Part shown: positions 7,408 to 12,107 of the stretch, one piece after another
Position numbering within the stretch: the stretch's first letter is position 1
How the letters are laid out: the number at the start of each line of letters is the position of its first letter
Source of the DNA: Fidelibacterota bacterium
GTDB taxonomy: Bacteria; Marinisomatota; Marinisomatia; Marinisomatales; UBA8229
Reading direction: 5' to 3'
Length of the DNA: 12,107 nucleotides
Assembly: GCA_002686675.1 (NCBI GenBank)
Contig: NYYF01000051.1
Coordinates: 1 to 12,107, forward strand
Notes under the pieces: generated by a model
What the model saw: the letters and a program-made list of their open reading frames with translations, nothing else
Told to the model about the DNA's origin: nothing
The model's database searches: none
Translations under genes and position numbers: made by a program

Positions 7408-7417
7408 ATTCATTCAT
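7381..7417 (+). other. 9-bp inverted repeat spanning the ccsA stop codon
   Basis: ATGAATGAA (7381-7389) and TTCATTCAT (7409-7417) are perfect inverted repeats separated by 19 bases that contain the ccsA stop at 7405-7407. The repeat could form an mRNA-end hairpin separating the cytochrome operon from the downstream catabolic genes. It is AT-rich and has no T-run, so a terminator role is uncertain. Confidence 0.3.
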
Positions 7418-7448
7418 TGCTCTAAAGAATAAAAAGGAAATTCAAATT

Positions 7449-8318
7449 ATGGAAAAAGTTCGTATTGTTGAAGTTGCACCCCGGGACGGCCTTCAAAGTA
7501 TTCCGCTAAATATTCCGACGAAAAAAAAGGTCGAACTTATAAATAGGCTTTCTTCTACCGGTCTTCAGGAAATTGAAGTAACAAGTTTTGTTTCACCCAA
7601 ATGGGTGCCTCAATTATCAGATGCTCCAGAAGTTTCGAGATTAATCAAAAAAAATCCATTAGTGCGCTATACTGCACTAGTACCAAATAAAATTGGTTTA
7701 AACAAAGCAATTGAATCCGGTTATAAATCGGTAGCATTTATTACAACTTGCAGTGAAACTTTTTCACAAAAAAATACAAACTGTACTATTTCAGAAAGCC
7801 TAGAAACAATTGCATCGCTTCGTAGTCTGTGGTATAAGCATAATATGCATGTGAGAGTCTATATTTCAACCGTTTGGTATTGTCCTTTTGAAGGAAAAAT
7901 GAACACTGATTCACTTATTAATGTTGTCCAAAAATTAATTGATCTAAATATAGATGAAATATCTTTAGCTGATACCATCGGAAAAGCTAAAAAAGGTGAT
8001 GTTGAAGAAATTCTTGAAATAATACTCAAGTACTGGGATCCCTCCAAATTTGCGTTACATTTTCACGATACCTACAAAAATGCTAAACAAAATATTATAT
8101 CAGGAATTAATCTTGGATTCAGAAGTTTTGACAGTTCTGTTGGTGGAATTGGTGGGTGTCCCTACGCACCAGGCTCATCTGGAAATGTTGCAACGGAATC
8201 GGTTCTTGAAATTTGTGAAAACAATGGATTTGATACCGGAATAAATAAACAATCTTTATCAGATACTGGAAAATATATTTCTGATATACTCCACAAAGGG
8301 AAAAAAACAAATGGCTAA
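7449..8318 (+). CDS. Hydroxymethylglutaryl-CoA lyase
   Basis: A 289-residue TIM-barrel enzyme of the HMGL-like family that cleaves (S)-3-hydroxy-3-methylglutaryl-CoA to acetyl-CoA and acetoacetate, the last step of leucine degradation. It shows [10 protein letters not shown] (7-16; R12 and D13 are active-site/metal residues), [12 protein letters not shown] near 45-56, [10 protein letters not shown], the metal-binding HFHDTY (H204, H206) and the signature [12 protein letters not shown] with catalytic loop Cys237. Length matches bacterial HMG-CoA lyases. The usual SCVFGCPYEG segment is altered here to [14 protein letters not shown] (7435-7438) is 10 bases before the ATG. It overlaps the next gene by 8 bases, and that pairing with a methylcrotonyl-CoA carboxylase subunit supports HMG-CoA over related substrates such as isopropylmalate. 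Confidence 0.93.
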   Translation: MEKVRIVEVAPRDGLQSIPLNIPTKKKVELINRLSSTGLQEIEVTSFVSPKWVPQLSDAPEVSRLIKKNPLVRYTALVPNKIGLNKAIESGYKSVAFITTCSETFSQKNTNCTISESLETIASLRSLWYKHNMHVRVYISTVWYCPFEGKMNTDSLINVVQKLIDLNIDEISLADTIGKAKKGDVEEILEIILKYWDPSKFALHFHDTYKNAKQNIISGINLGFRSFDSSVGGIGGCPYAPGSSGNVATESVLEICENNGFDTGINKQSLSDTGKYISDILHKGKKTNG

Positions 8319-9909
8319 AATAAAATCAAAAATCGATACTTCATCCGATAAATTTCTATCAAATTTCTCTCATCATAAAACTTTGGATATAGAACTTGAT
8401 AAATTAATAATAAGTGTCCAAAAAATGGGTTCTGTTGAAAAGATTGAAAAACATAAAAAACGGGGTAAGCTTACTGCAAGGAAACGTATAGATCTCCTAA
8501 AAGATCCCGAAACGAAGCTATTAGAATTCTCACAATTAGCTGCATATAAAGTTTATGAAGACGAAGTCCCTGCTGCAGGAATTATTACTGGAATAATTAA
8601 CGTTCACGGAAGACAATGTATTGTTATTGCAAATGATGCAACGGTTAAGGGCGGTACATATTATCCTCTTACGGTAAAAAAACACCTGAGAGCACAAGAA
8701 ATTGCTTCAGAAAACCATCTTCCCTGCATATATCTTGTTGATAGCGGTGGAGCGTTTCTTTCCAAACAGGATGAAGTATTCCCTGATCGGGATCATTTTG
8801 GACGGATATTTTACAATCAAGCAAGAATGAGCGCTGCAGGAATTCCTCAAATTTCTGCAGTTATGGGAATGTGTACTGCTGGCGGAGCATATGTTCCCGC
8901 TATGAGCGATGAAACTATAATTGTAAATAAAACAGGAACGATATTTTTAGCTGGACCTCCATTAGTAAAAGCAGCCATTGGTGAAACTGCTACGGCAGAA
9001 GAATTAGGAGGAGCAACTCTCCATACCCGTTCCAGCGGTGTTGCAGACCACTTCGCAAAGAATGATGAAGATGCACTCCAGAAAATACGTGGAATATTTA
9101 AACACTTTTCAGAAAAATCAACTCATATAAAAGAATATAATGAACCTAAATATCCTATAGAAGAAATATACGGTGTTTTATCAAAAAGTTATCATATACC
9201 CTTTGATGTGCATGAAATTATCGCCCGTTTGGTTGACGGTTCACAATTTGAAGAGTTCAAAGAAAATTATGCCAAAACACTAGTTACCGGATTCGCAAAA
9301 ATCGGAGGAATTAGCGTCGGAATCGTAGCAAATAATGGTATTTTATTTAGTGAATCTTCTCTAAAAGGAGCTCATTTTGTGGAAATTTGCAGCAGGAGAA
9401 AACTTCCACTATTATTTCTTCAAAATATTAATGGTTTCATGGTAGGTAAAAAGGCCGAAGCCGAAGGAATTGCAAAGAATGGTGCAAAAATGGTCCAAGC
9501 CGTAGCAACTGCTAATATTCCAAAACTAACAGTTATAATTGGTGGGAGTTTTGGAGCCGGAAATTATGCGATGGCAGGGAGGGCCTACCAACCTCGTTTT
9601 CTTTGGATGTGGCCAAATGCACGAATCTCTGTTATGGGTAGTGAACAGGCTGCCAGTGTTCTTGCAACTGTAAAAGATGACCAAGCGAAGTCCAAAGGGA
9701 AAAAACTAACTGATAAAGAACTAAACACACTAAAAATACCAATTTTGGAAAAATATGAAAAAGAGGGAAACCCATATTACGCTAGCGCTCGATTGTGGGA
9801 TGACGGTATCATTAGCCCATTGAAAACAAGGAGTCTTCTCATTCAAGCATTAATTGTTGTCACAGGATATCCCATTTCTGAAACTAGATTTCCTGTCTTC
9901 CGAATGTAA
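8311..9909 (+). CDS. Methylcrotonyl-CoA carboxylase beta (carboxyltransferase) subunit
   Basis: A 532-residue acyl-CoA carboxylase carboxyltransferase with both crotonase-fold halves. The N half has LVDSGGAFL, then [15 protein letters not shown] (GG at 191-192, part of an oxyanion hole) and [11 protein letters not shown]. The C half has VGIVANNG and [16 protein letters not shown] (from residue 411). It moves carboxyl from biotin to 3-methylcrotonyl-CoA, giving 3-methylglutaconyl-CoA. MCC beta is preferred over propionyl-CoA carboxylase because of the [17 protein letters not shown] region, the RLWDDG segment, the terminal ETRFPVFRM (MCC beta usually ends ETRFGVFRM) and the HMG-CoA lyase partner. 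It needs a biotin-carrying alpha subunit that is not in the window. It overlaps the lyase gene by 8 bases, with AAAGGGA upstream. Codons strongly favour A/T endings, as in the lyase. Confidence 0.92.
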   Translation: MAKIKSKIDTSSDKFLSNFSHHKTLDIELDKLIISVQKMGSVEKIEKHKKRGKLTARKRIDLLKDPETKLLEFSQLAAYKVYEDEVPAAGIITGIINVHGRQCIVIANDATVKGGTYYPLTVKKHLRAQEIASENHLPCIYLVDSGGAFLSKQDEVFPDRDHFGRIFYNQARMSAAGIPQISAVMGMCTAGGAYVPAMSDETIIVNKTGTIFLAGPPLVKAAIGETATAEELGGATLHTRSSGVADHFAKNDEDALQKIRGIFKHFSEKSTHIKEYNEPKYPIEEIYGVLSKSYHIPFDVHEIIARLVDGSQFEEFKENYAKTLVTGFAKIGGISVGIVANNGILFSESSLKGAHFVEICSRRKLPLLFLQNINGFMVGKKAEAEGIAKNGAKMVQAVATANIPKLTVIIGGSFGAGNYAMAGRAYQPRFLWMWPNARISVMGSEQAASVLATVKDDQAKSKGKKLTDKELNTLKIPILEKYEKEGNPYYASARLWDDGIISPLKTRSLLIQALIVVTGYPISETRFPVFRM

Positions 9910-9921
9910 TTTTATCCTAAT

Positions 9922-9935
9922 TAAGTCCATGTAAA
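9922..9935. repeat. Imperfect 14-base direct repeat, copy 1
   Basis: TAAGTCCATGTAAA here and TAAGTCAATGTAAA at 10208-10221 match at 13 of 14 bases. They bracket the decayed segment between the carboxylase and transporter genes. The sequence is AT-rich, so chance is possible. Confidence 0.3.
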
Positions 9936-10114
9936 AATATGAACTTTTTAGTTCCTTACTAATGGGATATTTATCTGTGGGTGAACCAGAAATCGGAATG
10001 AAAGTGGTGCCTATTTTTAATACCACCAAGCCTAGCTACACTATCCTGGATCTATCGTAGGTACCGGAAGGAACTAATGAATCAGATATCCCAGAAGGAT
10101 TTACATTTGGATAA
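9935..10114 (+). pseudogene. C-terminal remnant of a DUF35-like OB-fold protein (tentative)
   Basis: One frame reads about 41 codons, meets TAG at 10058-10060, continues for 17 codons and ends at TAA 10112. The peptide contains VGEPEIGMKVVPIF, then TILDLS, stop, VPEG. This resembles, from memory, the C-terminal strand pattern of Zn-ribbon/OB-fold (DUF35) proteins that partner thiolases, typically I-G-M-x-V-x-x-V-F followed by a ILDIRYF-like end; the TAG falls where that Tyr would be. There is no N-terminal domain and no start, so it would be a truncated, decayed copy. The match is short and by eye. Confidence 0.35.
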
Positions 10115-10207
10115 ACCGCCGAAAGTTCTGAAAGAAATCTGCGCTGAAAAAATATACATGTGTTAGAATAACTGATGGCAAGATACAGAGACCCCGGATG
10201 AATTAAC

Positions 10208-10221
10208 TAAGTCAATGTAAA
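10208..10221. repeat. Imperfect 14-base direct repeat, copy 2
   Basis: Second copy of the 14-base element at 9922-9935, with one mismatch (C to A at the seventh base). It sits 24 bases before the transporter start. Confidence 0.3.
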
Positions 10222-10244
10222 GTTGAAATGTAATTTTTCGGTTT

Positions 10245-11147
10245 ATGAATAAGAGCCACTTTCCCATTTTATTATACATTTTAATGATACTCGCCATGGC
10301 CACATGGGGGCTATCATGGACTAATGCAAAGGTCCTGAGTGATTATGGACCATCATCCGTAGTGGCCTTCTGGCGTTTTTTCTTTTCCAGCATTACCATG
10401 ATTCCAGTACTGTGGTTAACCGGTAATGATTTCCGGGTGACTCGCCAGGGGATGAAATATATTTTCCCCGGTGCCTTGTTTATCTCTCTTTACAATATTT
10501 TCTTTTTCGTGGGCACCGATAGAGGATCCGCCAGTGTGGGTGGCATTATTGTCCCTACCTTCAATCCGGTTATTACATTCATTATTTCTGTACTGCTACT
10601 GAAACAAGTGTTCTCCCGTAAGGATATCATCGGTTTGGTACTAGGTTTAACTGGCGGTGTGATTGTATTACAGGCCTGGACACTGTCTCTGGAACAAATG
10701 ATCGCTAACGGCAATCTGTATTTCATATGTGCTTCCATTTCCTGGGGAATCATGTCGATAATATCGGGTCGGTCCCACGGTCATGTGTCTACACTTTCAT
10801 TTAGTTTTTGGGTTTACACAATCTCTGCCCTGATCTACCTTGGCGTGACTTGGAATAAAGATATTTTACTAATATTCACCTATGACTGGATCTTTTGGAT
10901 GAATATGTTCTTCCTGTCTTCCGGCGCTATGGTATTCGGAACTACAGTTTATTTTCTTGCCACTACCCGGTTAGGGCCTGAAAAAGCCAGTGCTTTCATA
11001 TTTATGGTACCGGTCACGGCTCTGCTTTTCAGTGTGCTGTTAATTGGGGAGCGTTTGGAAGTGACCACCATGATAGGTGGAATAATGACTATGACGGCTG
11101 TTTACCTAATCAACAAAAGTCATGCGCGACAAGAGCCAATAGATTAA
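10245..11147 (+). CDS. EamA/DMT-superfamily transporter
   Basis: A 300-residue membrane protein with the two tandem five-helix EamA repeats of the drug/metabolite transporter superfamily. Repeat one runs about 10-139 and includes MATWGLSWTNAKV, then FWRFFFSS, with helices ending at GGVIVLQAW. Repeat two runs about 155-292 and includes SISWGIMSIISGR, GPEKASAFIFMVPV and LLIGERLEV, the usual Pro-containing late helix and conserved Glu. It probably exports or exchanges a small metabolite such as an amino acid; the substrate cannot be read from sequence. The ATG has no Shine-Dalgarno. Its codons are visibly richer in G and C at third positions than those of the leucine genes upstream, and both flanks hold gene remnants, so a different origin is possible. 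Its stop is directly followed by the stop of a minus-strand fragment. Confidence 0.9.
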   Translation: MNKSHFPILLYILMILAMATWGLSWTNAKVLSDYGPSSVVAFWRFFFSSITMIPVLWLTGNDFRVTRQGMKYIFPGALFISLYNIFFFVGTDRGSASVGGIIVPTFNPVITFIISVLLLKQVFSRKDIIGLVLGLTGGVIVLQAWTLSLEQMIANGNLYFICASISWGIMSIISGRSHGHVSTLSFSFWVYTISALIYLGVTWNKDILLIFTYDWIFWMNMFFLSSGAMVFGTTVYFLATTRLGPEKASAFIFMVPVTALLFSVLLIGERLEVTTMIGGIMTMTAVYLINKSHARQEPID

Positions 11148-11258
11148 TCATATCATAAGTTCTGCTTTAGCGTCTCCATCAATAGCTTTGTCTAGCCAAT
11201 CCTGCACATCAAGTAAAGAAAATCTATCTATAGGTGAGCAAGTTGCCTGGTCATTTAT
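11148..11258 (-). pseudogene. Orphan C-terminal coding fragment (tentative)
   Basis: The minus strand is open for 36 codons between a TAA at 11261-11259 and a TGA at 11150-11148, with no usable start except a Met two residues before the stop. The peptide (SPIDRFSLLDV, then QDWLDKAIDGDAKAEL) has the amphipathic, acidic look of a protein C-terminus and recalls the end of zinc-type (MDR) alcohol dehydrogenases, where an L-x-D/E-x-N/Q-x-A/W-L-D helix is followed by a G-x-A/V strand. That likeness is weak. Its TGA abuts the transporter TAA without a base between. Best read as the tail of a deleted gene. Confidence 0.3.
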
Positions 11259-11328
11259 TTATTTCTTCTACTGAGAGGTACTATGCACCACTACTGACTA
11301 CCAAGACTGAGTATTTTGTTCTATATAC

Positions 11329-11352
11329 AAAAAGTCCCGCTACTTGGCGGGG
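11329..11352 (-). terminator. Rho-independent terminator of the aldo/keto reductase gene
   Basis: Read on the minus strand, CCCGC and GCGGG (11347-11351 and 11336-11340) form a perfect GC-rich stem, extended by a G-T pair, around a 6-base loop. Five T residues follow almost directly (11333-11329). It lies about 22 bases past the TAG at 11374, where an intrinsic terminator is expected. Confidence 0.75.
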
Positions 11353-11373
11353 ATTATATTGTCTAATATAAAT

Positions 11374-12107
11374 CTATCGTTGGCCGTAGTTATATATAGT
11401 TTGTTCCTCATTTCGATCAGTAGCATTTGGAGGTTTGGGTGATAATACCGAAATTTCATTCCTAAGTTTTTCGGTCATTTTAATATCCACAGATTTTAGT
11501 GATTCTTTAAGCTGATTTGAATTACGGCCTCCGATAATAGGTGCAGTCACAGCTGGATGGCTGGCAACCCAGGCTATGGCAAGGCTAATTGGTGATAAGT
11601 GCTGTTCTTTAGCCAGTTGACTAAATTTTTCAGCAATTTTAAAAACCTGTGAATCACTGTAACGTTTTTCATACATCTTATTTTCAATTAGGCGACCCGT
11701 CTTGGGTCTTTTTTTAATTCCATATTTACCCGTAAGCAAACCACCCCCGAGTGGAGAATAGCTGATAACACCAACATTTTCCGATAAAGCCATAGGTAAT
11801 ATTTCTACCTCAGCCTGTCACTTTACTAAGTTGTACATGGGTTGGATACATTCAAACCTGCTCCATTCATTTTTTGCTGTGATTCCCAGCGCTTTAATTA
11901 TCTGCCAGGCAGCAAAATTACTTGCACCCAAATAGAGGACCTTACCATTGCGAACCAAATCTTCCAAGGCTCGTAGTGTTTCTTCAAGTGGGGTGAGATC
12001 GTCAAACCTGTGTAAAAAATACAAATCAATATAGTTTGTATTTAATCTTTTTAAACTATCATTAACAGCAGTCATAATGTGTTTTCTGGTTCCTCCACGA
12101 TCATTAA
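11374..12107 (-). pseudogene. Aldo/keto reductase, interrupted by one in-frame TGA; 5' end beyond the window
   Basis: Two open segments in the same frame (12107-11821 and 11817-11374) together encode the C-terminal three quarters of a YajO/Tas-like aldo/keto reductase, an NADPH-dependent carbonyl reductase. The upstream part reads in frame from the window edge (GGTRKHIMTAVNDSLKRL), then IDLYFLH with the catalytic His, YLGASNF and IQPMYNLVK. TGA at 11820-11818 follows, then QAEVEILPMALSENVG, ISYSPLGGGLLTGKY and the NADP-binding PIIGGRNSNQL. Homologues have Arg at the stop position (YNLVKRQAE), so one CGA-to-TGA change explains it. No frameshift is present and the rest of the protein is well conserved, so the loss is recent, is a sequencing error, or is read through. 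The catalytic Asp, Tyr and Lys lie off the right edge. Confidence 0.85.

Larger units (their letters stand above)
9910..10244. other. 335-base gap with decayed coding remnants and a short direct repeat
   Basis: This gap has no intact gene. It holds a probable protein remnant (9935-10114, +), a 29-codon open frame (10077-10166, +; NQISQKDLHLDK then PPKVLKEICAEK) that I cannot assign, and an imperfect 14-base direct repeat near both ends (9922-9935 and 10208-10221). No promoter or ribosome binding site for the transporter at 10245 is evident, and no clear terminator follows the carboxylase gene. Confidence 0.5.

Noticed and set aside
10077..10166. A 29-codon frame with KVLKEICAEK, slightly like the N-terminus of indole-3-glycerol phosphate synthase
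   Set aside because: Too short and too generic to assign; kept only as part of the decayed gap.
11818..11820. TGA as a recoded sense codon or selenocysteine in the aldo/keto reductase
   Set aside because: Family members have Arg here, no selenocysteine role is known at this position, and other genes in the window end with TGA.

Overview
This 12.1 kb window looks like a chromosomal segment of an AT-rich, probably marine, uncultured Gram-negative-type bacterium. Three clues suggest a member of the FCB/Marinimicrobia-like assemblage: System II cytochrome c maturation with a separate ResB and a CcsA carrying a large N-terminal extracytoplasmic domain; a lipoprotein signal peptide; and several genes with no recognisable Shine-Dalgarno sequence (starts at 76, 2061, 3822, 4388, 10245). 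The assignment is an inference from gene content and start signals. TGA is used as an ordinary stop (2064, 4391, 5515), so the code is standard.

Layout. 1-1023: a small His-rich membrane protein (+) converges on a SUMF1/FGE-fold protein (-) that lacks the catalytic cysteine pair. 1225-2699: a family 2 glycosyltransferase and a nucleoside-phosphorylase-superfamily protein, joined by a 4-base GTGA overlap. 2866-3630: an M14-like HxxE...DPNR...H...E hydrolase (-), divergent from the next operon. 3822-7407: a tight three-gene operon of lipoprotein, ResB and CcsA, with 4-base stop/start overlaps at both junctions, encoding cytochrome c haem delivery and attachment. 7449-9909: hydroxymethylglutaryl-CoA lyase overlapping a methylcrotonyl-CoA carboxylase beta subunit, i.e. 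the lower leucine degradation route; the biotin-carrying alpha subunit is not in the window. 10245-11147: an EamA/DMT-type exporter. 11374-12107: an aldo/keto reductase (-), cut by one in-frame TGA and running off the right edge, followed by a convincing intrinsic terminator.

The left and central parts (76-9909) are densely coded and look intact. The right part (9910-12107) looks like a zone of gene decay. It holds a probable C-terminal remnant of a DUF35-type OB-fold protein, an orphan minus-strand tail that stops on the base after the DMT gene ends, and the interrupted aldo/keto reductase, with one apparently intact transporter among them.

I found no tRNA, rRNA, CRISPR array, insertion sequence or phage gene. 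I do not see a clear new defence or mobile system. The most distinctive points are the lipoprotein coupled to ResB-CcsA, the glycosyltransferase-nucleosidase pair, the poorly characterised M14-like enzyme, and the decaying right end.
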